Assembly (NCBI GenBank): GCA_946549035.1
Contig: CAMNQH010000002.1
Location: forward strand, 39,977-103,976
Origin: an uncultured Lachnospiraceae bacterium
GTDB lineage: Bacteria > Bacillota > Clostridia > Lachnospirales > Lachnospiraceae
DNA length: 64,000 nt
Direction: 5' to 3'
Notes under the pieces: model-generated
What the model was told of the DNA's origin: nothing
Databases searched by the model: none
The model's input: the letters and a program-made list of their open reading frames with translations, nothing else
Position numbers and translations under genes: made by a program
Shown here: positions 1-9,022 of the stretch, piece after piece
Position numbering within the stretch: the stretch's first letter is position 1
How the letters are laid out: each line of letters starts with the position of its first letter

Positions 1-87
1 GGCAACCGCTACCTTAGGACACATGAGATAAAATAAAGCAGCCTTAGGTCAGATTTCATAAAAAAATCATAAACTTCTGTTAAAATG

Positions 88-117
88 TTGACAAGTATTC
101 CATAAACAGTTTAGTAT
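88..117 (+). promoter_or_regulatory. sigma70-type promoter for the 150..812 gene
   Basis: TTGACA (88-93), 18-nt spacer, TAGTAT (112-117), about 30 nt upstream of the ORF. Confidence 0.6.
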
Positions 118-149
118 GGAATCATCAAACGTTCAGAAAGGCCAATACC

Positions 150-812
150 ATGGAGACACAGAAAAAAACATTTCAAACCATGACAATAGGAGAGAAGCTG
201 GAACATATCTGGGAATATTATAAGCTGGCATTGCTGATTATTGCATTGGTGACAGGGCTTGTGATTTATATTATTTATAAGCTGGTTGCTCCGGGGCCAG
301 ACAGCATTTTAAATGTGACAATGGTGAATTCCTATCCTTTGAGTGTGGAAGGGGAGGATACCTTTGACCGCTATCTGAAGGAGTATGGCCACGATCCCAA
401 GGATGAAACCATTGGGGTGAATTCCACGTTGTATATGGATGCCAATAATGCCAGTCAAAGCAGCGCCATGGCGTTTCAGGCGCTTTTGGCAATGAGCATA
501 GTAGGAGAGATTGACCTGTTAATTGGGGATGAGACGGTTTTTCAGCTGTTCGGTTCCGGAAACGGGCTTTTAGAGATTGATACGGTGCTGCCCAAAGAGC
601 TGGTAGAGAAATACCAGGACGATTTTTATACGGCCAGGGCACAGGATACCGGAGAAGAATTTGTGTGCGGGGTTCGGCTGCCTAAGGGGAATCCCTTAGA
701 ACAGGACGGGTATTACGGAGAAGGGGTGATGGCCGGAATTCCCTATACCGGGGTGAACCAGGACGAAGCTAGGAAGATGCTTTTGTATCTTCTTGGTGAA
801 AACGATAAATGA
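150..812 (+). CDS. hypothetical protein with one N-terminal TM segment
   Basis: Long ORF with hydrophobic segment LALLIIALVTGLVIYIIYKLV; promoter upstream. Confidence 0.8.
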   Translation: METQKKTFQTMTIGEKLEHIWEYYKLALLIIALVTGLVIYIIYKLVAPGPDSILNVTMVNSYPLSVEGEDTFDRYLKEYGHDPKDETIGVNSTLYMDANNASQSSAMAFQALLAMSIVGEIDLLIGDETVFQLFGSGNGLLEIDTVLPKELVEKYQDDFYTARAQDTGEEFVCGVRLPKGNPLEQDGYYGEGVMAGIPYTGVNQDEARKMLLYLLGENDK

Positions 813-830
813 AAAGGAGAGTAACGGGAC

Positions 831-1298
831 ATGAATGAGAAACCAATGGAATGGATGGCGGTATGCGGAGAAGGAATGGGCCATAAGCTTGGCCGGATTG
901 TAAGCCTTGCCGCTGCGGTGGCGCTGTTTCTGTTTTTTATTTTGACGAATCGGTTATTTGCGGTAGTAGGCGCGGCCTTACTGGCAATTTTATATTCCTG
1001 GATGCAGACCCATGCATTTGTAGAATATGAATTTTGCTATTTTGACGGGGATTTGGATGTGGCGGCTATTTTTAATAAGGCCAGACGGAAGAAAAAAATG
1101 TCCATCCGATTGGAAGATGTGGAATATATGGTAAAGAAAATAGAGCCCCAGCAGAACACGAAATATTTTTGCCGGAGAGATAAGGAAGGGAATATTTATA
1201 CTCTGGTAGTGAATCAGGAAGGAAAGCGCACGGCGGTGGTGATGGAGGCAGTGCCGGAATTTGTCAAAATTATGGAGATGAAACGTAAAGTACGATAG
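831..1298 (+). CDS. hypothetical membrane protein (possibly DUF6106-like)
   Basis: ORF with SD; two N-terminal hydrophobic helices and a basic cytoplasmic domain. Confidence 0.75.
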   Translation: MNEKPMEWMAVCGEGMGHKLGRIVSLAAAVALFLFFILTNRLFAVVGAALLAILYSWMQTHAFVEYEFCYFDGDLDVAAIFNKARRKKKMSIRLEDVEYMVKKIEPQQNTKYFCRRDKEGNIYTLVVNQEGKRTAVVMEAVPEFVKIMEMKRKVR

Positions 1299-1358
1299 AG
1301 TGCGTTTGCAAAATACATCTGGAAGAAGGAATTTTCCAATCCATCCTAGGAGGAGATT

Positions 1359-1826
1359 ATGTCGAGACAGGATCGTTTGGTAACAGACAAAGAAGAACTG
1401 ATAGAAATAATACGCCGTTGTCAGGTGATACATATTGGGATACATGACGGCGAGGATATTTACGTGATTCCTATGAATTACGGATATACCTGGGAAGACG
1501 GGGAGCTGACATTCTATCTTCACGGGGCGCTGGAGGGCAAGAAGATAGACTTGCTGAAGAAGAATGGCAGAATCGGCTTTGCGGTGGATTGCGATCACGA
1601 GCTGGTGGAGGGCAAAATGCCTTGTCAATTTGTGTTCAAGTTCGCCAGTGTGGCTGGTACTGGAACCGCCAGGATCCTGGAAGAGCCTCAGGAGAAAATC
1701 CAAGCGATGGAGCGTTTAATGAGACAATATTCCAATCGGGAGTTTGCATTTACCGAGCGGTTGGTTTCCATTGTTTCCCTAATTCAAGTGAAGGTGGATA
1801 CATTTACCGGAAGAATCCGAAAATAA
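1359..1826 (+). CDS. pyridoxamine 5'-phosphate oxidase-like flavin-binding protein (NimA-like)
   Basis: MSRQDRLVTDKEELIEIIRRCQVIHIGIHDGEDIYVIPMNYGY: typical split-barrel FMN-binding N-terminus; SD AGGAGG. Confidence 0.85.
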   Translation: MSRQDRLVTDKEELIEIIRRCQVIHIGIHDGEDIYVIPMNYGYTWEDGELTFYLHGALEGKKIDLLKKNGRIGFAVDCDHELVEGKMPCQFVFKFASVAGTGTARILEEPQEKIQAMERLMRQYSNREFAFTERLVSIVSLIQVKVDTFTGRIRK

Positions 1827-1889
1827 AAGGAAGCTTTTATTGATATAAAAATGGCCGGGAAGGCAGATTAGGAAAGGACGAGGAGAGAG

Positions 1890-2831
1890 ATGAAAAAATA
1901 TGGCTTTGGCGTAGACGTAGGAGGAACCACTTGCAAAATCGGGTTGTTTGAGACCACGGGAGTTTTGATTGAAAAATGGGAGATTCCTACGGACGTCAGC
2001 GACAATGGAAAGAATATTCTGGACAATGTAGCGGCTGCATTAAAGGGAAAAATGGCGGAAAAACAGATTGCGGCTCAGGACGTTCAGGGAATCGGAATCG
2101 GAATCCCGGGGCCTGTGGACGCGAAAGGGGACGTGGCCGTTTGCGTGAATCTTGGCTGGGGCCATGTAAGCGTAGCAAAGGATTTATCTGAAAAAATGGA
2201 CGGCATGCTTGTGAAAGCCGGGAACGACGCCAATGTGGCGGCTCTGGGCGAGATGTGGCAGGGCGGCGGCAAAGGCTATGAAGACGTAGTTATGGTTACG
2301 CTGGGAACCGGAGTCGGCGGCGGGATTATTGTTGGCGGCAAGGTTGTAGCGGGAGCCCACGGGGCAGGCGGCGAGATTGGCCACCTGACCATGAATCCCC
2401 ACGAAACCGAAAGCTGCGGCTGCGGCAGGAAGGGATGCCTGGAGCAGTATGCTTCCGCTACCGGGCTGGTACGCCTTGCAAAACAGGCCCTTTCTAAGGA
2501 GCATACAACGACGGCTTTGGATCAAATCTCGGAGATTACGGCAAAGGATGTGTTTGACGCTTACAAAGCCAACGACGCTGTAGCAGCGGAAGTGGTAGGG
2601 AAGTTCGCTTCCATATTGGGAAGAGGCCTGAGTAAAATTTCCTGTGTAGTGGATCCTCAGATCTATGTAATCGGCGGCGGTGTGTCCAAGGCGGGGCAGC
2701 CCCTTTTGGACGCCGTAAAGAAGGCTTATCAGGAAGAAGCCTTCAGCTCCTGCAAAGTGACAGAGTTTGCCTTGGCGACTTTGGGCAATGATGCAGGAAT
2801 GTATGGATGCGTACAGTTGATATTAGAATAA
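1890..2831 (+). CDS. ROK family glucokinase
   Basis: GVDVGGTTCKIGLF, GTGVGGGIIVGG, and ROK Zn motif CGCGRKGCLEQYAS. Confidence 0.93.
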   Translation: MKKYGFGVDVGGTTCKIGLFETTGVLIEKWEIPTDVSDNGKNILDNVAAALKGKMAEKQIAAQDVQGIGIGIPGPVDAKGDVAVCVNLGWGHVSVAKDLSEKMDGMLVKAGNDANVAALGEMWQGGGKGYEDVVMVTLGTGVGGGIIVGGKVVAGAHGAGGEIGHLTMNPHETESCGCGRKGCLEQYASATGLVRLAKQALSKEHTTTALDQISEITAKDVFDAYKANDAVAAEVVGKFASILGRGLSKISCVVDPQIYVIGGGVSKAGQPLLDAVKKAYQEEAFSSCKVTEFALATLGNDAGMYGCVQLILE

Positions 2832-2848
2832 TAACATACGTTTTCAAA

Positions 2849-2880
2849 AGAGAATCCGAAAGGCAGGATTCTCTTTTTGT
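2849..2880 (+). terminator. intrinsic terminator after ROK kinase
   Basis: AGAGAATCC-gaaaggca-GGATTCTCT followed by a T-run. Confidence 0.85.
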
Positions 2881-3007
2881 TTCTTCCACAAAAAATGAAA
2901 AAAATTTTTGTGCTTCTGCACGATGGATTTCGGTTCATGTTATATTATACTAAAAAAGAGATCAAGCAAAGAGCTGAATATGGAGCGGAAATGAAAGGAG
3001 AAGCCTT

Positions 3008-4324
3008 ATGAATCAGACAAAAATTAACAAGTACAACAGAAGCGTGTCCATCATCGGCGTTGGTTGTACGCCTTTTATGTACACGGTTGACAATCCTGAA
3101 ACAGATGGATTGACAGAGGGAGAAATGTTCGGTTATGCGGCGTTAAAAGCAATGGAAGACGCCGGTGTGAATCCCCAGGATGTGGATTATTATTTCCATG
3201 GGCAGGCAAGCCCCTTAAACGGATCCAACTATTTGACTCCCAACATTCAGATCGGAAATTGGTTCGGTATGAAAGGAAAAGGTTCCATCCATCATTCGGA
3301 AGCATGTTGTACCGGTTATCTTGCCATTGAACAGGCAGTAAACGCCGTTGCGTCCGGCAAATATAATTGTGTTCTGACTGGAGCCGTAGAATTCGGTGAT
3401 AGTACGCCTTCTCCTGCTGATAGTGTGGAAACACCAAAGCATCCTTATAAACGTGATAAAATGACCATGGATAAGTTCTTAAAGACTACAAGCTGGTTAT
3501 ATGACCGTACATATACACGAAGCCTGATGGCCGGGCAGGAGCTGATCTATGACGACGCTGCAGAATGGTACGTGCGTACCCGCGGCATCACGGCAGAGCA
3601 GATGAACGATACCCTGAACTGGATGTGCATTAACAACAGAAGAAATGCCTCCGTGAATCCCCTTGCCATAGAGAGAAAGACTTATGAATCCTTAGCAGAA
3701 GAAGCAGGCATGACGTTAGACGAATATATGAATTCGGCTTTTAACCCCAGAATGGGAGATTTCCTTAGGGCGGGGGGCATTGAGCTGAAATGTGACGGCG
3801 CGGCGGCAGCGATTGTCTGTGCAACAGAAATGATTCCCCAGATTGCGAAGAATTTAAAGCACAAGCCCATTGAAGTTCTTGGAATCGGCAGCGCGGCGTG
3901 TGAAGCAACTACGCCTCATTTTGAAGTACGGGCCACAGAAGAAGCGGTTCGTCAGGTCTATGAGCTTACCGGATTGACAGGAGAGGATTTGGATCTGTTC
4001 TATGCCAATGACTTTATTATTACTTCTCACCTTGTATCGGCGGAGATTGCAGGCTATCTGCCCTATGGAGAAGGCTGGAAATATATCTGTGAAGGACGTA
4101 CTGCATGGGACGGAGACAGACCCATCAATTCCAACGGCGGACGTACCTCCTTTGGCCATGCTCATGCGGCGTCCGGTCTTGCGGATATGTATGAGTGCTG
4201 TAAGCAGATTTGGGGCGAATGCGGGGACCATCAGGTAAAAATTCAGCCTAAGACAGCAATGCTTAGAGGTTACGGCGGAGCTCAGAACGTTGCAGCGGTA
4301 GTAGTCAGAAGAATTGATGATTAA
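3008..4324 (+). CDS. thiolase family protein (SCP-x/PhlC-like subgroup)
   Basis: EACCTGYLAIEQAV around the catalytic Cys; NSNGGRTSFGHAHAASGLADMYE near the C-terminus; followed by a DUF35 protein, the usual partner. Confidence 0.85.
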   Translation: MNQTKINKYNRSVSIIGVGCTPFMYTVDNPETDGLTEGEMFGYAALKAMEDAGVNPQDVDYYFHGQASPLNGSNYLTPNIQIGNWFGMKGKGSIHHSEACCTGYLAIEQAVNAVASGKYNCVLTGAVEFGDSTPSPADSVETPKHPYKRDKMTMDKFLKTTSWLYDRTYTRSLMAGQELIYDDAAEWYVRTRGITAEQMNDTLNWMCINNRRNASVNPLAIERKTYESLAEEAGMTLDEYMNSAFNPRMGDFLRAGGIELKCDGAAAAIVCATEMIPQIAKNLKHKPIEVLGIGSAACEATTPHFEVRATEEAVRQVYELTGLTGEDLDLFYANDFIITSHLVSAEIAGYLPYGEGWKYICEGRTAWDGDRPINSNGGRTSFGHAHAASGLADMYECCKQIWGECGDHQVKIQPKTAMLRGYGGAQNVAAVVVRRIDD

Positions 4325-4337
4325 GGAGGAGCGGAAC

Positions 4338-4751
4338 ATGAGTATCAAATTGGAAAAGGTTGTTGAGCAGTTTTACTTAAACCTTGAAGAAGGAAAAATT
4401 ATGGGCCGTAAATGCCCCAAATGCGGGAATGTAGAATTCCCTCCGGTATATGCCTGCAATGCTTGCGGAAATCTGGAGACAGAGTGGTATGAGATCAGCG
4501 GAAAGGCAAAAATGCACTCTATCGTAATGCCGGCGGCTCTTTCTTCCAAACCGGAATATAAGAACCTTGGGAAATTTGCATACGGCGAAGTGGAATTGGA
4601 AGAAGGCACAAGACTGAATGCAGTTGTCCGGGGAATCAACAAAAAGAAACGGACCGAGCTGCAGGATCAGCTTCCTGTAAATTGCCACGCCTCTATTTTC
4701 CAGAGAGAAGGCGGCTTTAAGACAGTTGTATTTGATTTGGACGAAGCATAA
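4338..4751 (+). CDS. Zn-ribbon/OB-fold (DUF35) protein
   Basis: CPKCGNVEFPPVYACNACG zinc ribbon then OB fold; ATG 4338 preceded by GGAGGAG (track start at 4314 overlaps the thiolase). Confidence 0.88.
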   Translation: MSIKLEKVVEQFYLNLEEGKIMGRKCPKCGNVEFPPVYACNACGNLETEWYEISGKAKMHSIVMPAALSSKPEYKNLGKFAYGEVELEEGTRLNAVVRGINKKKRTELQDQLPVNCHASIFQREGGFKTVVFDLDEA

Positions 4752-4789
4752 GTAAAAAACAAATTATCAATATAAAGGAGAATAGAATC

Positions 4790-5029
4790 ATGGACAGAAA
4801 AGAATTAGAAGCAAAGGTATTGGAATTAGTAGCAGCATCCTACAAGAAAGAGGTAGGCGACCTTTCTATGGAAACATCCTTTAAAGAGGACCTGGCCGGA
4901 GCATCCGTGCAGATGGTGGCATTGGTAGCAGAAGTAGAAAATGAACTGGATGCAACCTTAATGCTGGCAGACGCAAGCGCTTGCGCAACCATCAAAGAGT
5001 TTGTGGATCTGGTAGAAGAAGAGCTGTAA
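4790..5029 (+). CDS. acyl carrier protein, non-canonical (ASV in place of DSL)
   Basis: 79 aa acidic protein; TSFKEDLAGASVQMVALVAEVENELD aligns without gaps to ACP [21 protein letters not shown]. Confidence 0.85.
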   Translation: MDRKELEAKVLELVAASYKKEVGDLSMETSFKEDLAGASVQMVALVAEVENELDATLMLADASACATIKEFVDLVEEEL

Positions 5030-5074
5030 AAACAGGGAACCTGAAAATGATTAGAACCTTGGAGGAAGGGATAC

Positions 5075-6085
5075 ATGAGTATTTTAGATCAGCTTTATGA
5101 AAAAGCAAAGCAGAATCCTCAGAAGGTAGCATTTCCGGAGGCAGCCAATGAAAAGATGATGCAGGCGGCTTACGAGACAGGAAAGGACGGTTATATCATT
5201 CCTGTGCTGGTAGGCGATGCAGAAGAACTCAAACGGCTTGCGGGAGAAAGAGGCTACGAAGAGAGCGTATTTACGATTGTAGATATCCATGAGGAAGCTT
5301 ATAAGAGTGAGTTAATTGCAAAATATGTGGCTCTGCCTGATACGCGCCTGAAAGAAAAGGCTCTGGGACGGCGGATGGAGGATCCTTTGTATTATTCCAT
5401 GGTCATGCAGGCTGTGGAGGAAGCAGACGTTACCTTTGCAGGTATTGACAATACCACAGGAGACGTGCTTTTGGCCGGACAGATGATTATTGGCTTAAAG
5501 CCGGGAATCAGTACGATTTCCAGCATTGGCCTGTGCGATATTCCGGGCTTTGAAGGCAGCGAGGGAACGCTTCTTGCGGTAGGCGACAGCGCTGTATGCA
5601 CAAATCCCAATGCAGAACAGCTGGCCAGCATTGCCATTTCTGCCTGCGATACGGTAGCGGCTTTGCTTGATTGGGAACCCAGATGCGCCATGGTTTGCTA
5701 CTCTACCTTGGGCAGCGGCCAGGGAGAATTGATTGATAAAGTTACAGAGGCTCTTAAGATTGCCCAGGAAGCCCGTCCGGATCTTGCCATTGACGGAGAG
5801 TTTCAGCTGGACGCCGCCATTGTTCCTGCAGTTGCAGAGAAGAAGGTGAAGCGGGAAAGCAAAGTGGCCGGAAAGGCAAACGTTGTTATCTGGCCGGATT
5901 TGAACGTGGGTAATGTCAGCGTGAAATTAATTCAGCAGTTTGGACATGCAAATGCATATGGTCCCATGCTTCAAGGCTTCAACAAAGTAGTCTGCGATTG
6001 CTCCAGAGGGGCGCCTGTTTCTGAAATTAAAGGAAACGTAGTAATTTCAGCCGTTCGGGCGGCCGGAAGCAAGAAGAATGGGTAA
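5075..6085 (+). CDS. phosphate butyryltransferase / phosphate acyltransferase (PTA_PTB family)
   Basis: VAFPEAANEKMMQAA, DGEFQLDAAIVPAVAEKK and GKANVVIWPDLNVGN are typical of PTA/PTB; butyrate kinase two genes downstream. Confidence 0.88.
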   Translation: MSILDQLYEKAKQNPQKVAFPEAANEKMMQAAYETGKDGYIIPVLVGDAEELKRLAGERGYEESVFTIVDIHEEAYKSELIAKYVALPDTRLKEKALGRRMEDPLYYSMVMQAVEEADVTFAGIDNTTGDVLLAGQMIIGLKPGISTISSIGLCDIPGFEGSEGTLLAVGDSAVCTNPNAEQLASIAISACDTVAALLDWEPRCAMVCYSTLGSGQGELIDKVTEALKIAQEARPDLAIDGEFQLDAAIVPAVAEKKVKRESKVAGKANVVIWPDLNVGNVSVKLIQQFGHANAYGPMLQGFNKVVCDCSRGAPVSEIKGNVVISAVRAAGSKKNG

Positions 6086-6512
6086 CGTCCGGGGAGTAGG
6101 AATAGATATGGTCAAGATTTCAGAGCTACGAGATCTTGACCAAAGGACAAAGGGCGCCTTTGTAAGGCGCTCCTTTACCGATATTGAGAGGGAGGATGCG
6201 AAATCCGCCCAGGATCCTTATGTGTTTTATGCAGGAAGATTTGCGGTAAAAGAAGCTGTATTTAAGGCGGTAGCCCATTTGGCGGATGAAAAGGCGTTTG
6301 ATTTCAGAATCGTAGAGACAAAAAGGCTTTCCGATGGACGCCCTCAGGTTGTACTGGAGGGCGGGCTGAAAGAATTTTTGAAAAAAGCAGGCGTTGACGA
6401 TATTTTAATTTCCATCAGCAATGAAGGCGAGTATGCTATTGCCATTGCAGAGGCCATAGGTTATGAAGCGTCCTGTATAAAAAGACGCCCTGATAAAAAG
6501 GAGGAGCAGTGA
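6078..6512 (+). CDS. acpS: holo-[acyl-carrier-protein] synthase (4'-phosphopantetheinyl transferase)
   Basis: GVGIDMVKI, FYAGRFAVKEAVFKAVA, ISISNEGEYAIA; 8-nt overlap with upstream CDS (ATGGGTAA). Confidence 0.9.
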   Translation: MGNVRGVGIDMVKISELRDLDQRTKGAFVRRSFTDIEREDAKSAQDPYVFYAGRFAVKEAVFKAVAHLADEKAFDFRIVETKRLSDGRPQVVLEGGLKEFLKKAGVDDILISISNEGEYAIAIAEAIGYEASCIKRRPDKKEEQ

Positions 6513-7618
6513 ACATGAGTTATAAAATTTTTGCCATTAATCCCGGTTCTACTTCGACAAAGATAGCTTTGATTGAAGACGAAACGGTTTTGTTTTCCAA
6601 AAATGTGTCCCATGATGCTAATAAATTGGCTGAATTTGACGGGATTTCCGCACAGATGCCCTATCGGAAAGAAACCATTTTAAACCTTCTGAAAGAGGAT
6701 CACGTATCTCTGGAAGGAATTTCTGCCTGTGTTGGACGGGGCGGCGGACTTCTTGCTATGGAAGGCGGCACCTATACCATTGATGATACATTGTTAGATC
6801 ATGCAACACGGGGCGCCAACGGTGTGCAGCATCCGGCACAGCTTGGCCCCCAGCTTGCGAAAGAATTTGCGAAAGAGTACAACTGTCCGGCGTTCGTAGT
6901 GAATCCTCCGGATGTGGATGAACTGCAGGATTTGGCAAGGCTTACCGGTATTAAAGGCGTAAACCGGGTGATACATTTACATGCCCTGAACTTGAAGGAA
7001 ACGGCGATTCGCCATGCCCAGTCCCAGGGGAAAAAGTATGAGGAGCAGAATTACGTTGTCTGCCATATCGGAGGCGGCATTTCCGTGTCGGCTCACCGGG
7101 ATGGCAAGATGGTGGACGGATATGATATCGTAGGGGGAGAAGGCCCCATGGCTCCCACCAGAAGCGGTTCTGTTGCAGTAGCAGATTTGCTTCGCTATGC
7201 AGCCGGCAAAGACCTGAAAGAGGTTAAGAGCGTATGTACCCGTTCCGGCGGCCTGGTAAGCCATCTTGGCACCTCAGACGCACTGGAAGTAAGCAACCGT
7301 GCAGAAGCAGGGGACGCTTACGCAAAGATGGTATGGGATACCATGATTTATCAGATCAATAAATGCATCGGCTCCATGGCTGCTGTGCTTCACGGCAAGG
7401 TGGACGGCATTTTGCTGGGGGGCGGTATGGTGTATAACAAAGGGCTTGTGGCTCAGATTAAAGAAGCATGTGAATGGATCGCGCCTGTCAGCGCATATCC
7501 CGGCGAGTTTGAAATGGAGGCTATGGCCTCCGGTGCTATCCGTGTGCTTTCTGGTGAAGAGGAGGCTAAGACCTATACAGGCGTACCTGTTTGGTCCGGA
7601 TTTGATTTTGAAAAATAA
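6509..7618 (+). CDS. buk: butyrate kinase (acetate/butyrate kinase family)
   Basis: INPGSTSTKIALIEDE, VCHIGGGISVSAHRDGKMVD, GILLGGGMVYNK; start is GTG 6509 or ATG 6515. Confidence 0.92.
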   Translation: MNMSYKIFAINPGSTSTKIALIEDETVLFSKNVSHDANKLAEFDGISAQMPYRKETILNLLKEDHVSLEGISACVGRGGGLLAMEGGTYTIDDTLLDHATRGANGVQHPAQLGPQLAKEFAKEYNCPAFVVNPPDVDELQDLARLTGIKGVNRVIHLHALNLKETAIRHAQSQGKKYEEQNYVVCHIGGGISVSAHRDGKMVDGYDIVGGEGPMAPTRSGSVAVADLLRYAAGKDLKEVKSVCTRSGGLVSHLGTSDALEVSNRAEAGDAYAKMVWDTMIYQINKCIGSMAAVLHGKVDGILLGGGMVYNKGLVAQIKEACEWIAPVSAYPGEFEMEAMASGAIRVLSGEEEAKTYTGVPVWSGFDFEK

Positions 7619-9022
7619 TTAAGAACTCATAAGTTTTACCGGCAGCTTTGCTAAGAATGCAGAGCCGCCGGAATTTTTTTTGCAAAAATCCGGAATACCC
7701 TGGTAATTAGAATCTGAAGCAAAGCGTTTGGAGAGTTCTATGAGATCTTCTACCCAAATTTCTCCCTGGTGAGCCAGAACGATTTCCTTTGCAATGCACA
7801 GCCCCAGGCCAAAATGTTCTTTTTCCGTCCGGGAGGTCTGGGAACGGTAAAAGCGTTGGAAAATCAGTTTCTTTTCTTCCGGCGGGATGCTGTCTCCCTG
7901 ATTTGCCACCCCTAAAAATATGCTGTTTTTATCGTCGCTTCTGCTAAAATCACGATCCGGGTAAAAAAGAAAGAGCAGGATTCCCATACCAGGAGGCGTG
8001 TAAGCGAAAGCGTTATCCAACAAAATAGACAAAAGCTGCCGAATGCGCTGTTCATCCCAGATACAGTCCGGCAGGTCGGATTCCGGCAGCAGAAGCCGGA
8101 AGGATAATTGCCGTTCCCTGGCCAGGGCAGCGTAAGCATCGTAGCATTCCAGCAGAAGCTCATCCGGCTGAAGAATCTGGGTTTGGAGACGAAGGGCATG
8201 GGAATCAGAGCTGGCTAATAACAGCATATCTGAAATAAGATGCTGCATTCTCTGGCCCTCCGAGCGGATGAGATCCAGAAAGCGTTGTGCCTGGGCCGGA
8301 GTGTCTGCTTTTTCTATGGATTCCGTACCGGAAAGAATGACGGCCAGAGGGGAGCGCAGCTCGTGGGAGGCGGAGGCAATAAACTGGCTTTGTTGTTTTC
8401 GATTTTCCTCCAGAGGTTTTATCAAATGTCCGGTAAACAACCAGGAAAACACAAACAGCAGCAGGATTGCGATTCCGTCTGCCAACAAGACGGCGATGCG
8501 CAGCCAGGCAACCTGCCGTGCCTCATCGTCCAGAGAATACAAAATCAAAAATCCCAGGTGGCCGTTTCCCCGAGGCAGTGTTCCCGCAGAAACATAATAG
8601 TTCCTGTTGGAAAAACGCAAGGGGAATTCTTCATGGCGAATCAAGAGCGTGGAGGAATTCTGAAAAATGTCCAGCCCGTAAGTATCTCTGGCAATCTGCC
8701 GGGCAGATGCAGCAAGGCTATCCTCTGGGCCGCCAGGGTGATACTGCCGCAGAACCTGATAATATAAGGGGGCGCCGTTATCGTAAAGATAGATGGTAAG
8801 ATGATGATCTTCCTGCATCTGATTCAGCCATTGATGAGAGATGGCCTGTTCACTTTGGAGGTTGGCCACTAACGTACTTTGTTCCTTTAAGAAAGATGCA
8901 TAATTGTTTTGGCGGATGCTGTTTTGAGCGAAAAGGAGACAAATCAGGCATAAAACAGAAAAAATAGTTCCTGTAACAAGTGTGCTAAAAAGGGCCAGCT
9001 GTCGGTGAAGCTTACGAAACAT
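7619..9022 (-). CDS. sensor histidine kinase
   Basis: FIASASHELRSPLAVI H-box; FGLGLCIAKEIVLAHQGEIWVE G-box; two TM segments. Confidence 0.92.
   Translation of the reverse strand: MFRKLHRQLALFSTLVTGTIFSVLCLICLLFAQNSIRQNNYASFLKEQSTLVANLQSEQAISHQWLNQMQEDHHLTIYLYDNGAPLYYQVLRQYHPGGPEDSLAASARQIARDTYGLDIFQNSSTLLIRHEEFPLRFSNRNYYVSAGTLPRGNGHLGFLILYSLDDEARQVAWLRIAVLLADGIAILLLFVFSWLFTGHLIKPLEENRKQQSQFIASASHELRSPLAVILSGTESIEKADTPAQAQRFLDLIRSEGQRMQHLISDMLLLASSDSHALRLQTQILQPDELLLECYDAYAALARERQLSFRLLLPESDLPDCIWDEQRIRQLLSILLDNAFAYTPPGMGILLFLFYPDRDFSRSDDKNSIFLGVANQGDSIPPEEKKLIFQRFYRSQTSRTEKEHFGLGLCIAKEIVLAHQGEIWVEDLIELSKRFASDSNYQGIPDFCKKNSGGSAFLAKLPVKLMSS
7639..7681 (+). terminator. intrinsic terminator of the buk operon, embedded in the convergent histidine kinase CDS
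   Basis: CCGGCAGCTTTGC-taagaat-GCAGAGCCGCCGG (imperfect stem) then AATTTTTTTT. Confidence 0.7.

Noticed and set aside
990-1703. 237-aa minus-strand ORF
   Set aside because: Antisense to two credible + strand genes (831-1298 and 1359-1826); composition rich in His/Phe/Tyr/Leu typical of a shadow ORF.
8240-8799. Plus-strand ORFs antisense to the histidine kinase (8240-8767, 8268-8597, 8467-8799)
   Set aside because: Overlap a clear kinase CDS, low-complexity cysteine/arginine-rich translations, no family match.
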